Assembly (NCBI RefSeq): GCF_007993935.1
Contig: NZ_VITY01000021.1
Coordinates: forward strand, 62,001-126,000
Source: Bradyrhizobium macuxiense
GTDB taxonomy: Bacteria; Pseudomonadota; Alphaproteobacteria; Rhizobiales; Xanthobacteraceae
Length of the DNA: 64,000 nucleotides
Direction of reading: 5' to 3'
Under the pieces are notes generated by a model. It searched no databases. It was not told the DNA's origin and was given only the letters and a program-made list of their open reading frames with translations. Numbering within the stretch: position 1 is the first letter of the stretch; every line of letters starts with the position of its first letter. Below are positions 1 through 8,711 of this stretch, in pieces. The translations under genes and the position numbers were made by a program.

Positions 1-139
1 TCCTCATGGTTTTGCCTCCCCTGCCTGTTATTGTTCGTGCACGGGCCGCACTATGCGTGCTGGCAACGCCGGGAGCAAGCGGCCGGCGGCAAGCCGCCGG
101 ACAAGGCGACCCGCCGTCCGGCGCATGCCTGTTCTGCGA

Positions 140-523
140 TCAGCTCGCGTATTGCGCGATGCCGTTGCCGAACGACCAGTTTTCCTTGGCAACCTCGACG
201 AGGTTGATGAAGACATCGTCCGGGCGTACCTGCAGCTGGCTCTGGAAATCGTCGGCGATCCGCTTGTAGAACGCTTTCTTCATCTCGATCGAACGCCCGG
301 CATTCAGGGTGATCTGGATGAAGATGAGATCGTCGCTGTAGGTGTTGCCGAGATAGTTGTCGGCGTAGTTCAGGTCACCGCGATCATGCTCGGTGATGAT
401 CTGAAACTTGTCGTTCTCCGGCACGTTGATGATCTCCCGCATCGCCTTGTAGACGATCTCGCCCAGTGTCTTGCGATACTCGGCGGACCTGCCGCGCTTC
501 AGGTCGATACGAACGAATGGCAT
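140..523 (-). CDS. Tautomerase family protein
   Basis: 127-aa protein beginning Met-Pro-Phe-Val. In tautomerases (4-oxalocrotonate tautomerase and cis-CaaD-like families) the initiator Met is removed and Pro1 is the catalytic base, so the MPFVRIDL start fits. The length matches the longer members with one fused beta-alpha-beta pair (Tautomerase_2 type) rather than the roughly 62-aa 4-OT type. It lies downstream of, and on the same strand as, the HxlR regulator and may share its transcript. The substrate cannot be deduced; keto-enol isomerisation of a small acid is the family role. Confidence 0.85.
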   Translation of the reverse strand: MPFVRIDLKRGRSAEYRKTLGEIVYKAMREIINVPENDKFQIITEHDRGDLNYADNYLGNTYSDDLIFIQITLNAGRSIEMKKAFYKRIADDFQSQLQVRPDDVFINLVEVAKENWSFGNGIAQYAS

Positions 524-635
524 GGTGGTCTCCTGTATGATGCGGGACCCGGCCGGATCGGCCCCGTGTGATCGAGACGCTGCGGCGGCGCGAATGTTTT
601 GCGCGTCGTCCGCCTGCGCCGGCGGCGTCGGAAAT

Positions 636-1142
636 TCAGCGGGCCGCCTTGAAGGCCTCCCAGCGCGCGTCGCGTTCCCTTTGGTATTTCGGCGTCCGTT
701 CCCCGGCCATGTCCTCGCGATGTACCGGCTCGCCGCAGGACTCGCAGACCGGGCCGAGCCCGGCCGGCTTGCCGCAGACGAGGTGTGTGTAGTTCATCGA
801 GCGCCCCTCCCTCGGTGATTTGCACCAGGTCTCGCCCCAGGCGCGCAGCGCCATCAGCACCGGAAAGAACGCCGCGCCCTTCTCGGTGAGGTGATATTCG
901 TGGCGCAACGGGTGCTTGTTGTAGACGCGCCGCGTCACCATGCCGTCCGCTTCCAGCTTTTTCAGCCGCGCAGCGATCATCTGCGGCGTGCCGCCGGTCT
1001 GCGCCTGGATTTCCTCGAAGCGATGACTGCGCGCGAACAATTCGCGCAAAACCAGTACAGTCCAGCGGTCGCCTACGACGGTTTCGGCGCGGGCGACCGG
1101 ACACAGCGTTTGGTCAGTCGTGTTGTCCTTGATTTTCGCCAT
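636..1142 (-). CDS. HxlR-family winged-helix regulator
   Basis: 168-aa regulator. The sequence from CPVARAETVVGDRWTVLVLR through the LTEKGAAFFPVLMAL region is the classic HxlR winged helix; HxlR proteins often sense aldehydes or electrophiles through a conserved N-terminal Cys, here in CPVAR. After the DNA-binding domain it has a tail with CGKP and CESCGEP, a possible small metal site. ATG at 1142 is preferred over an in-frame GTG one codon upstream. It is divergent from the VOC/isochorismatase/epoxide hydrolase/ABM operon and probably controls it; a perfect palindrome lies between them. Confidence 0.88.
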   Translation of the reverse strand: MAKIKDNTTDQTLCPVARAETVVGDRWTVLVLRELFARSHRFEEIQAQTGGTPQMIAARLKKLEADGMVTRRVYNKHPLRHEYHLTEKGAAFFPVLMALRAWGETWCKSPREGRSMNYTHLVCGKPAGLGPVCESCGEPVHREDMAGERTPKYQRERDARWEAFKAAR

Positions 1143-1167
1143 CACGATTTCTTCATCGGTCTTGTGA

Positions 1168-1182
1168 CTATGAATTTCATAG
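1168..1182. promoter_or_regulatory. Palindrome CTATGAA-T-TTCATAG, candidate HxlR operator
   Basis: A perfect 7-bp inverted repeat around one central T, in the intergenic region between the divergent HxlR gene and the VOC operon. A possible plus-strand promoter (TTGTGA at 1163-1168, TATGGC at 1186-1191, 17-bp spacer) would place the palindrome within the spacer, a typical repressor position. The -10 match is weak, so the operator is better supported than the promoter. Confidence 0.5.
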
Positions 1183-1255
1183 CAATATGGCCCGGCATCG
1201 TCGCAAATGCAATGGGCCGCATTCGGCCCGGTCTTTCATCACCAAGGAGCGAGCC

Positions 1256-1861
1256 ATGACCACCGAACAGGCGCCGGCAGCGGCGAAAGTCGATCTGAAG
1301 CTCGAGGTCGTCGTCATTCCCGCCGCCGACGTCGACCGTGCCAAGCGCTTCTACCAGGACCTCGGCTGGCGGCTTGATGCCGACTTCGTCAGGCCCGACG
1401 GCTCGCGCGCCGTGCAACTCACGCCGCCGGGTTCGCCGACCTCGATCCATCTCGGCTCGGGAGCCGGGCTGCCGCGCTTCCTGATCGTCAACGACATTGA
1501 GAGGGCGCGCGCCGAGCTGATCGCGCGTGGCGCCGACGTCAGCGAGGTGTTTCATCGCGGCGCCGAAGGTCGCATCAAGGGACCGGATCCGGAGCGCCCG
1601 AGCTACGGCTCGCTCGCCACCTTCAACGATCCCGACGGCAATGTTTGGCTGCTGCAGCAGGTCACGCAGCGGCTGCCGGGCCGCGTCGACGGCAACAGCA
1701 CGACTTTCAATTCATCTGCGGATCTCGCCGCCGCGCTCCGCCGCGCAGCGGCAGCCCATGGCGAGCATGAGAAGCGGACCGGCGGACACGATGCGAACTG
1801 GCCGGACTGGTACGCCGAATACATCGTCCGCGAGCAGGCCGGCAAGCCGCTGCCCGAATGA
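1256..1861 (+). CDS. VOC-family (glyoxalase/dioxygenase fold) protein
   Basis: 201 aa. The N-terminal half (KLEVVVIPAADVDRAKRFYQ) and the FNDPDGNVWLLQQV segment are hallmarks of a vicinal-oxygen-chelate domain. The roughly 60-residue C-terminal extension ends in HDANWPDWYAEYIVREQAGK, a tail seen in many alphaproteobacterial VOC proteins annotated as glyoxalases. The start is set by an AAGGAGCGAGCC ribosome-binding site. First gene of a four-gene plus-strand operon opposite HxlR. Its role in detoxification of an electrophile is inferred from context; the substrate is unknown. Confidence 0.85.
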   Translation: MTTEQAPAAAKVDLKLEVVVIPAADVDRAKRFYQDLGWRLDADFVRPDGSRAVQLTPPGSPTSIHLGSGAGLPRFLIVNDIERARAELIARGADVSEVFHRGAEGRIKGPDPERPSYGSLATFNDPDGNVWLLQQVTQRLPGRVDGNSTTFNSSADLAAALRRAAAAHGEHEKRTGGHDANWPDWYAEYIVREQAGKPLPE

Positions 1862-1916
1862 CCGGAAGGTCGCCACAACACTCGCAACAGGCCGCGCGCG
1901 GCCAGGGAGACATTCG

Positions 1917-2567
1917 ATGCCTGAGACCGTTTATCCGCGCGAGAGAACCGCGCTGCTGCTTGTCGATCCCTACAACGATTTCCTCTCCAAGGGCGGCAAG
2001 GTCTTTCCCCGCATCAAGCCGATCGCCGATGAGGTCGGGCTGCTCGACAATCTGCGTCGGCTGGATGGCGCGGCACGCGCCGCCGGTGTGCAGGTCGTGA
2101 TCGTCCCGCACCGGCGCTGGGAGCCGGGCGACTATGAGGATTGGGATCACCCCAACCCGAGCCAGCGGCTGATCATGCAGCGTCACAGCTTCGCGCGCGG
2201 TGAGTGGGGCGGGGAATGGCATCCGGACTTCGCGCCGAAACCGGGCGATCTGATCGCCGGGGAGCATTGGGGGCAGAGCGGCTTTGCCAACACCAATCTG
2301 GATTTCCTGCTCAAGCAAAAGGGCATCACGCATGTGATCGTGGTCGGTCTGCTCGCCAACACCTGCATCGAGTCGACCGCCCGCTTCGCCATGGAGCTCG
2401 GCTACCACGTGACGCTGGTGCGCGATGCGACCGCAGCCTTCTCGCACGACATGATGCACGCCGCGCATGAATTGAACGGCCCGACCTACGCGCATTCCAT
2501 CCAGACAACCACGGAGGTGATCGCGGCTTTGCCGGCGGCATCTCGCTCAAAGGAGCCAGTGCAATGA
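1917..2567 (+). CDS. Isochorismatase-like cysteine hydrolase
   Basis: 216 aa. It shows the cysteine-hydrolase fold: the catalytic Asp is in ALLLVDPYNDF near the N-terminus, and the nucleophile Cys is in GLLANTCIESTARFAMELGY, followed by the usual VRDATAAFS strand. The family includes isochorismatases, nicotinamidases and N-carbamoylsarcosine amidases; nothing visible decides among them. Its last four bases overlap the epoxide hydrolase start (ATGA), indicating translational coupling. Confidence 0.85.
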   Translation: MPETVYPRERTALLLVDPYNDFLSKGGKVFPRIKPIADEVGLLDNLRRLDGAARAAGVQVVIVPHRRWEPGDYEDWDHPNPSQRLIMQRHSFARGEWGGEWHPDFAPKPGDLIAGEHWGQSGFANTNLDFLLKQKGITHVIVVGLLANTCIESTARFAMELGYHVTLVRDATAAFSHDMMHAAHELNGPTYAHSIQTTTEVIAALPAASRSKEPVQ

Positions 2568-3937
2568 CCCCGACATCTGAGACATCAGGCGCAATCGCAG
2601 CAAGCCAATCGAACCGGGAAGCCATCGACCAGGACAGACGCAGGCTGCTCACCGGCGCGGCGCTGGGCCTGGCTGCCGCCGGCGCTGCCAGCCTGTTTCC
2701 GGCGCGCCCGGTTGCCGCGGCCGCCAATGATGCGATCCGTCCGTTCCATATCAACATTCCCGAGGAAGACCTCGTCGACCTCCGCCGCCGTCTCGCGGCA
2801 ACCCGGTGGTCCGACAAGGAGACCGTCAATGACGACTCGCAGGGCGTTCCGCAGGCGATGCTGCGCGATCTCGTCAGCTACTGGCAGACCGATTACGACT
2901 GGCGCAAGGTCGAAGCGCGGCTCAACGCCCTGCCGCAGTTCATCACCGAAATCGACGGGCTCGACATTCACTTCATTCACGTTCGCTCGAAGCACGACAA
3001 TGCCTTGCCGCTGATCGTGACGCATGGCTGGCCGGGTTCTGTCATCGAGCAGATGAAGATCATCGGCCCGCTGACCGATCCCACCGCGCATGGCGACAGC
3101 GCATCGGACGCGTTCCATCTCGTGATCCCGTCGATGCCGGGCTACGGCTTCTCCGGCAAGCCGACTACGGTCGGCTGGGATCCCCAGCGCATCGCGCGGG
3201 CCTGGGTCCAGTTGATGAAGCGGCTCGGCTACAGCAAGTTCGTGGCGCAGGGCGGCGACTGGGGGTCGCCGGTCTCCAACGAAATGGCCAAGCTCGGTGC
3301 GCCGGAGCTGCTCGGCATCCACGTCAATCTGCCCGGCGTCGTTCCGCCCGAGGTCTTCAGGGCCGTCTCCACGGGTGGTCCCACGCCGGACAATCTGTCG
3401 GCGGAAGAGCAGCACGCCTTCGAGCAGATCAAGCTTCAATTCGCCAAGCGGCGTGCCTATGCGCAGATCATGGGCACCCGCCCGCAGTCGCTGGCGGCGT
3501 TCGCGGATTCACCGGCGGGCCTTGCCGCCTGGCTGCTCGATCACGGTGACGGCTATGCCCAGCCGGCTTCCGCGATGCAATCAGCCGTGCTCGGACATGC
3601 CGTCAACGGCCATTCCGCGGGTGCACTGACCCGCGACGACGTGCTCGACAACATCACGCTGTACTGGCTCACCAACAGCGCGATCTCCTCGGGCCGCCTG
3701 TACTGGGAAAACAAGACCAACCTTTACCTGCCTGCCAATGTCACGATCCCCGCCGCGGTCACGGCGTTTCCCGGCGAGAGTTTTGTGGCGCCGCGGAGCT
3801 GGGCGGAAAAGGCCTATCACAAGCTGATCTACTTCCATCAGGCCGAGGCCGGCGGGCATTTCGTGGCATGGGAGCAGCCCGACATCTTCAGCAGAGAAGT
3901 TCGGGACGCGTTTCGGCCGCTCCGCAGCCTGATCTGA
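2564..3937 (+). CDS. Epoxide hydrolase (EHN-type), Tat-exported
   Basis: 457 aa. Residues 26-55 carry a twin-arginine-type signal (DRRRLLTGAALGLAAAGAAS, then ARPVAAA). The mature protein opens with the epoxide-hydrolase N-terminal (EHN) domain (IRPFHINIPEEDLVDLRRRL). The alpha/beta hydrolase core follows with oxyanion motif HGWPGS and nucleophile Asp in GGDWGS; a His near the C-terminus in GGHFVAWE completes the triad. The length matches the microsomal/juvenile-hormone-type bacterial subfamily. It is translationally coupled to the isochorismatase-like gene. The periplasmic location is inferred from the signal. Confidence 0.9.
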   Translation: MTPTSETSGAIAASQSNREAIDQDRRRLLTGAALGLAAAGAASLFPARPVAAAANDAIRPFHINIPEEDLVDLRRRLAATRWSDKETVNDDSQGVPQAMLRDLVSYWQTDYDWRKVEARLNALPQFITEIDGLDIHFIHVRSKHDNALPLIVTHGWPGSVIEQMKIIGPLTDPTAHGDSASDAFHLVIPSMPGYGFSGKPTTVGWDPQRIARAWVQLMKRLGYSKFVAQGGDWGSPVSNEMAKLGAPELLGIHVNLPGVVPPEVFRAVSTGGPTPDNLSAEEQHAFEQIKLQFAKRRAYAQIMGTRPQSLAAFADSPAGLAAWLLDHGDGYAQPASAMQSAVLGHAVNGHSAGALTRDDVLDNITLYWLTNSAISSGRLYWENKTNLYLPANVTIPAAVTAFPGESFVAPRSWAEKAYHKLIYFHQAEAGGHFVAWEQPDIFSREVRDAFRPLRSLI

Positions 3938-3958
3938 GAATTGAAAGGAACATCCGTC

Positions 3959-4252
3959 ATGCCGAAACTTGCACTTATCGCCACGGTCGAGGTCGCGCCG
4001 GAGAAGCGGGACCAGGTCTTGTCGCTGCTATCGGCGCACGGCGCCCGCTCGCTCAGGGATGAGCCGGGCACGCTCCACTTCGACATCCTGGTGCCGCGCG
4101 AGGACGGGTCGAAGCTGCTGATCTACGAGGTCTATCAGGACGACGCCGCGTTCGAGGCGCATCGCAATGCGCGATCGATCGCACAGTTCCGCGAGGAGAG
4201 CGCCGGGCTCGGCATCAAGATCACCGCAACGCGGTGCACGCCCGCCGTTTAG
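3959..4252 (+). CDS. ABM-family monooxygenase (antibiotic biosynthesis monooxygenase-like)
   Basis: 97-aa single-domain protein. LALIATVEVAPEKRDQVLSL, the DEPGTLHFDI strand and the YEVYQDDAAFEAHRNA helix are the dimeric ferredoxin-like ABM fold, also found in YgiN quinol monooxygenases. The start at MPKLA has a GAAAGGA ribosome-binding site; an upstream in-frame codon is less likely. Last gene of the operon controlled from the HxlR intergenic region. Quinol or aromatic oxidation is the family precedent only. Confidence 0.85.
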   Translation: MPKLALIATVEVAPEKRDQVLSLLSAHGARSLRDEPGTLHFDILVPREDGSKLLIYEVYQDDAAFEAHRNARSIAQFREESAGLGIKITATRCTPAV

Positions 4253-4270
4253 GTGCCGTTGCGAGCGGCG

Positions 4271-4462
4271 TCATGCCCGGTTGAGGCTGGCGCCGCGCTC
4301 GGACAAAACCTTCTCGGCCTTCGGCGTCAGCTCGTAGAGGTCGCCGTCCTTGGCGACGTACCCCTCCTTGATGAGCCGGTCGACTTCGCCCTGCACGTCA
4401 TCGGCAAAGGCGATGGATTGCGCGATGTCGCAGAGAACCGCGACCTGTTCGTCTCTAAGCAT
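4271..4462 (-). CDS. Small winged-helix-like hypothetical protein
   Basis: 63 aa from MLRDEQ to SLNRA. The sequence DEVQ-type helix, then RLIKEGYVAKDGDLYELTPK, looks like the second half of a winged helix (recognition helix, then a wing with YELTPKAEKVL). A longer reading to 4543 exists but its N-terminus is low in predicted structure. It is convergent with the ABM gene and may be a tiny transcriptional modulator. The function is not known. Confidence 0.55.
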   Translation of the reverse strand: MLRDEQVAVLCDIAQSIAFADDVQGEVDRLIKEGYVAKDGDLYELTPKAEKVLSERGASLNRA

Positions 4463-4579
4463 GGCGTCCTCCGTCAGGGCGGGGAACGCGCAGGCCGGCA
4501 TTCGGTTCCAGCGGGTCGGATCATACGGCAGAACTTCGCACACACTAACCGTCAGCCGCGACGCACGCGCCTTGGAGCT

Positions 4580-5470
4580 TCACCGAGGCACGGTGTCGAA
4601 CACCGGTGCGAAGCCACCGCCGTCTGGGCGAATATGGGCGCAGCGGGCACCGCGGAAGTGGGCTGGTATGACGAGCCGGCCGCTATCCGCTGCTTCTGCC
4701 AGGATTTTCACGCGTGTCTCGCGCGCGAGCTGCGGGTCGGTGCAGGATGAGGTGGACAGATCGGGCTGGAAGATCTGCACCGGATTGTGCACGGCATCGC
4801 CGCAAAAGATTGCGCGATGCTGCGCGTAGTCGATACGTAGCCCCATCTGCCCGCTGGTGTGGCCCGGCAACGGGACCAGCCGCAGGCCCGGTCCCAACTC
4901 ATGGCCGTCGTCGACCAGATCGACGCGGCCGGCCTCGACGATCGGAATGACGCTTTGCTCCAGCGCGCGGGCGTGGATCGGCGGAGCGCGGCCGGCATCA
5001 TGCTGCGTCATCCAGTCGGCAAGCTCGCGGCGGCCGAACAGATAGCGCGCGTTGGGAAAGGTCGGCGCCCAGCGGCCATTGTCCTGGCGCGTGTTCCAGC
5101 CGACGTGATCGACATGCAGATGGGTGCAGAACACCAGATCGATATCGCCTGGATCGACGCCGCTCGCACGCAACCGATCAAGGAAGCCGCTGCCGCACCG
5201 CCGATGCCAAGCCGGAATCTCCGGGATGTCCTTGTGCTCGCCGATGCAAGCGTCGATCAGCAGCGTTCGTCCGCCCGCTCGGATCACAAAGCTCTGGATC
5301 GCGTGCTTCGCGATATCCCGGGCGAGATCGATGAACACCGGCTCCAGCACATCACGATGCGCTTCGATCAATCCGCGATCGTATCCCGGCAGGAACTCGG
5401 ACAGCGGAAGCCCGAAATCGTCGTCGTCGACGATGACATCGACCGTTGCGTCGCCGATCGCAAACCGCAT
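4580..5470 (-). CDS. MBL-fold metallo-hydrolase
   Basis: 296 aa. It contains the metallo-beta-lactamase dinuclear site signature HTHLHVDHVGW, a downstream PLPGHTSGQMGLR His and an AIFCGDAVHNP Asp. The arrangement is that of lactonase/AHL-lactonase-like or general MBL hydrolases with no signal peptide, so it is cytoplasmic. The start is supported by AGGAG five bases upstream. Adjacent to hisC on the same strand with about 90 bases between. The substrate is unknown. Confidence 0.88.
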   Translation of the reverse strand: MRFAIGDATVDVIVDDDDFGLPLSEFLPGYDRGLIEAHRDVLEPVFIDLARDIAKHAIQSFVIRAGGRTLLIDACIGEHKDIPEIPAWHRRCGSGFLDRLRASGVDPGDIDLVFCTHLHVDHVGWNTRQDNGRWAPTFPNARYLFGRRELADWMTQHDAGRAPPIHARALEQSVIPIVEAGRVDLVDDGHELGPGLRLVPLPGHTSGQMGLRIDYAQHRAIFCGDAVHNPVQIFQPDLSTSSCTDPQLARETRVKILAEAADSGRLVIPAHFRGARCAHIRPDGGGFAPVFDTVPR

Positions 5471-5564
5471 GACAGCTCCTTCCCGAAGAACCGTGCATCT
5501 TGCCGCGCGGTCACTATGCAGGTTGGCGCCATCGATCGCAAGCTGCGCCGTTGCCGAACGGCTA

Positions 5565-6617
5565 TCAGACCATGTCGCGCAGCAGCTCGATCAGGCGGCC
5601 GCATTCATCGTCCGTGCCGACCGTGATGCGCAGGAAATCCTCGATCCGCGGCTTCTGGAAATGCCGCACCAGGACGCCGCGCTCGCGCAGCTTCGCGGCG
5701 AGATCCGCGCCGCGATGGCCGCCATGGCGCGCGAACACGAAGTTCGCAAGGGACGGCAGCACCTCGAAGCCGAGCGCGCTGAGGCCGCGGACCAGCGCCT
5801 CGCGACTGCTGACGATGCGTTGCCGGGTCTCGTCAAACCACCCATCGTCCTCGATCGCGGCGACCGCACCCGCGATCGCAAAGCAGTCGAGCGGATAGGA
5901 GTTGAAGCTGTCCTTGACGCGTTCCAGCGCCTCGATCAGCGGACGCTGGCCGATCGCGAAGCCGACCCGCAATCCCGCCAGCGCGCGCGACTTGGACAGC
6001 GTCTGGATCACCAAAAGATTGTCGTGGCGCGCGACCAGCGGCACCGCGCTCTCGGCGCCGAAGTCGACATAGGCCTCGTCGACCACCACGAGACGGTCGG
6101 GATGCTCGACGACCAGCGCCTCGATCGCGGCACGCGGCAGCGCGACGCCGGTCGGCGCGTTCGGATTGCACAGCAGGATGGCGCTGCCCGGCCGCCGGTA
6201 GTCGGCGAGATCAATCCGCATCGCGGCATCGAGTGGCACCAGTTCGTATCGCGCGCCATAGAGGCGGCAATAGACCGGATAGAAGCTGTAGGTGATGTCG
6301 GGGAACAGCAGCGGCGCGTCGTGCTTCAGCAGCGCCGGGAAGCTGTGGGCCAGCACCTCGTCCGAGCCGTTGCCGACGAATACCTCGTCTGACGTGACGC
6401 CGTAGCGCGTCGCGATCGCCTCGCGCAGGGCGGTTGCGCGCGGATCCGGATAGAGCCGCAGGCGATCCGCGGTCGCAGCGATCGCGGCCAGCGCGCGCGG
6501 CGACGGCGGGTAGGGATTCTCGTTGGTATTGAGCTTGATGAGGCCGTCGATCTTGGGCTGCTCGCCGGGCACATATGGCGACAGATTGTGGACGACCGAA
6601 CTCCAGAAGCGACTCAT
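5565..6617 (-). CDS. hisC: Histidinol-phosphate aminotransferase
   Basis: 350 aa, PLP-dependent fold-type I aminotransferase. LIKLNTNENPYPPSP is the HisC N-terminal signature. The PLP-contact segment FVGNGSDEVL, Asp/Tyr in VVDEAYVDF and the Schiff-base Lys in TLSKSRALAGLRVGF are all present. It catalyses imidazole-acetol phosphate plus glutamate to histidinol phosphate; many Bradyrhizobium genomes carry several HisC-like copies with broad aromatic specificity, so histidine biosynthesis is likely but not certain. The start at MSRFW is preferred to the longer reading. Confidence 0.88.
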   Translation of the reverse strand: MSRFWSSVVHNLSPYVPGEQPKIDGLIKLNTNENPYPPSPRALAAIAATADRLRLYPDPRATALREAIATRYGVTSDEVFVGNGSDEVLAHSFPALLKHDAPLLFPDITYSFYPVYCRLYGARYELVPLDAAMRIDLADYRRPGSAILLCNPNAPTGVALPRAAIEALVVEHPDRLVVVDEAYVDFGAESAVPLVARHDNLLVIQTLSKSRALAGLRVGFAIGQRPLIEALERVKDSFNSYPLDCFAIAGAVAAIEDDGWFDETRQRIVSSREALVRGLSALGFEVLPSLANFVFARHGGHRGADLAAKLRERGVLVRHFQKPRIEDFLRITVGTDDECGRLIELLRDMV

Positions 6618-6720
6618 GATCTGCGATCCAGGGATGAATGCGATCACAATACGGAAGACGAGGCGCTGATGAAAGCGCCTCTTTTTCCCCTCGCACTCTG
6701 ATAGGTGTCGAGCTCGCGCC

Positions 6721-7572
6721 TTACCAGGTCGCGGTGCCCTTCATGGTCGGCTGGCCCTCGGCATTGGCGGTCCACAGCTCCATGCCGCCGTCCTTGTCGT
6801 TGGCATTGACCGAGAACTCGCTGCCTTCGAACAGCGGCTGTACGCCGCGATAGGACAGCTTCTTCGGCGGCTTGCCGCCACGGAGTTTCGCGGCGAGCTC
6901 GACGATGAAGGAGGCCTGCAGCGGGCCGTGGAAGATCAGGCCCGGATAGCCCTCGACCTTGGTGACGTAGTCGCGGTCGTAGTGGATGCGGTGGCCGTTG
7001 AAGGTCAGCGCCGAATAGCGGAACAGCAGCACCGGATCGGAGACGTGGCTCTCGCGGTGCTGCGCGACCGGGGGCGGCGGCGCCTTCGCGGGCGATGCCG
7101 CCGGCGTGCTCGTCATCTCGCGATAGACGATGTCCTGCCGCTCGCGGATCGCGAGCCCGCGCGAGGTGGTCACCTCGTGATTGACCGAGACGAAGCACAG
7201 CGTGCCGGTCGAGCCGGATTTCACCGTGACGTCGGCGATCTTCGAGGTGCGCTTGGCTTCATCGCCGATGCGCAGTGCATCGAAAAATTCAAGCTCGCCG
7301 CCGGCCCACATCCGGCGTGGCAGCGGCACCGGCGGCAGGAAGCCGCCGCGGGTCGGGTGACCGTCGGGGCCGAGCTGCGACATCGGAAACACCGGCTGCG
7401 CCAGGCACCAATGCGTGGTCCACGGCGCGGCATCGCCGGCCTTCGGCTCGCCGATCTCCTGGAACAGCGTCGCGCGCAGCCCCATGACGAGATATTTGGT
7501 GACGACGTCGGAGGCTTCCGTCGTCTTGCCGATCCATTGGCGGAGATGATCGAGGTCGAGTTTGTCGGTCAT
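6721..7572 (-). CDS. MaoC-like acyl-CoA hydratase with FAS1-type N-terminal domain
   Basis: 283 aa, twice the size of a single hot-dog protein. The N-terminal half (LDHLRQWIGKTTEASDVVT, then HPTRGGFLPPVPLPRRMWAG) is the dehydratase-like FAS1_DH domain, and the C-terminal half has the MaoC motif RYSALTFNGHRIHYDRDY. This layout is typical of mesaconyl-C4-CoA and itaconyl-CoA hydratases. It follows the CaiB/BaiF transferase and acyl-CoA dehydrogenase genes on the same strand, suggesting one catabolic operon for a dicarboxylic or methyl-branched acid. Confidence 0.85.
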   Translation of the reverse strand: MTDKLDLDHLRQWIGKTTEASDVVTKYLVMGLRATLFQEIGEPKAGDAAPWTTHWCLAQPVFPMSQLGPDGHPTRGGFLPPVPLPRRMWAGGELEFFDALRIGDEAKRTSKIADVTVKSGSTGTLCFVSVNHEVTTSRGLAIRERQDIVYREMTSTPAASPAKAPPPPVAQHRESHVSDPVLLFRYSALTFNGHRIHYDRDYVTKVEGYPGLIFHGPLQASFIVELAAKLRGGKPPKKLSYRGVQPLFEGSEFSVNANDKDGGMELWTANAEGQPTMKGTATW

Positions 7573-7599
7573 GACTGTGTTGCCCGGGCAGGAGAAATC

Positions 7600-8700
7600 T
7601 CAGGAACGTTTGATGCGCTCGCCGATCGCGGGCACCTTGCCGTAGTGCCTGTGCTCGCCGACCACGATCGCGCCCGGTGCCGGATAGCTGACACGGCCGT
7701 TCGGCGTGTCGACCTCGATGCGGCGCAGATGCGGATGCCTGGCGAGGTCGTCCATGCTGTTGACCTCGGCAAAGGCGATGTCGGCCTCGACAAGCTTGGC
7801 CAGCAAATCCTCGCGCGTCAGTCTGCCGAAGCTGTCGCTGACGATCTGGTCGGTCACGGCGCGGTTGCGCACGCGCTCGACCATGTTTGCAAAGCGGGGG
7901 TCGTCGGGGAGAGTGGGCTGGCCCAATATCTTGGCGCACAGCGCCTTCCACTCGCGCTCGCTCTGGACCGAGATCAGGATCTCCTTGCCGTCCTTCGAGC
8001 GGAACACGCCATAGGGCGCGATCGAGGGATGGGCGAGGCCGATCCGTTTCGGCGCCTTGCCGTCCTCGGCATTGAGCAGCGGCACGGTGAGCCAGTCGGC
8101 CATCACGTCGAACATCGAGATCCGGATGTCGGCCCCCTCTCCGGTGCGGCCGCGGCCGATCAGCGCCTCGAGGATCGACGCATGCGCGGTGGCGCCGGTC
8201 GCGACGTCGACGATCGACATGCCGACGCGCGAGGCGCCCTCGGGTCCGCCGGTGATCGAGGCAAGGCCGCTGTCGGCCTGGATCAAGAGGTCATAGGCCT
8301 TGCGGTCGGCATACGGTCCGGTGTCGCCATAGCCCGTGATCGTGCACATGATCAGCTTCGGATAGGCCTTGCGCAGCCGCTCGCGCGAGAAACCGAGCTT
8401 GTCCATCGAGCCGGGCTTGAGGTTCTGCAACAGCACGTCGGCGCCTGCGATCAGCGCCTCGAGCTGCGCGCGGCCTTCCTTGGTGGTGAGATCGACCACC
8501 GCGGAATCCTTGCCGCGGTTGAGCCAGACGAAATAGCTGCTCTGGCCCTTCGCGGCGGCGTCGTAGCCGCGGGCGAAATCGCCCTCGGGCCGCTCGATCT
8601 TGATGACATGGGCGCCAGCGTCGGCGAGGCGTGACGAGCAGAACGGCGCGGCAACCGCCTGTTCGACGGCGATGACGGTCAATCCCTCAAGCGGCAGCAT
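7600..8700 (-). CDS. CaiB/BaiF family (type III) CoA-transferase
   Basis: 366 aa. MLPLEGLTVIAVEQAVAAPF and LADAGAHVIKIERPEGDFAR are the class III CoA-transferase opening, and the catalytic Asp is expected in LNRGKDSAVVDL. ITGYGDTGPYADRKAYDLL is another family signature. It transfers CoA between acyl-CoA and a carboxylate, here probably activating the substrate of the neighbouring MaoC hydratase and acyl-CoA dehydrogenase. The start is set at MLPLEG; longer readings run into the dehydrogenase gene. Confidence 0.9.
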   Translation of the reverse strand: MLPLEGLTVIAVEQAVAAPFCSSRLADAGAHVIKIERPEGDFARGYDAAAKGQSSYFVWLNRGKDSAVVDLTTKEGRAQLEALIAGADVLLQNLKPGSMDKLGFSRERLRKAYPKLIMCTITGYGDTGPYADRKAYDLLIQADSGLASITGGPEGASRVGMSIVDVATGATAHASILEALIGRGRTGEGADIRISMFDVMADWLTVPLLNAEDGKAPKRIGLAHPSIAPYGVFRSKDGKEILISVQSEREWKALCAKILGQPTLPDDPRFANMVERVRNRAVTDQIVSDSFGRLTREDLLAKLVEADIAFAEVNSMDDLARHPHLRRIEVDTPNGRVSYPAPGAIVVGEHRHYGKVPAIGERIKRS

Positions 8701-8711
8701 GATCAGACAAC

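Noticed and set aside
1..139. Small open frames at the left edge
   Set aside because: No start, domain or ribosome-binding site; they run opposite to the tautomerase gene or within its upstream region.
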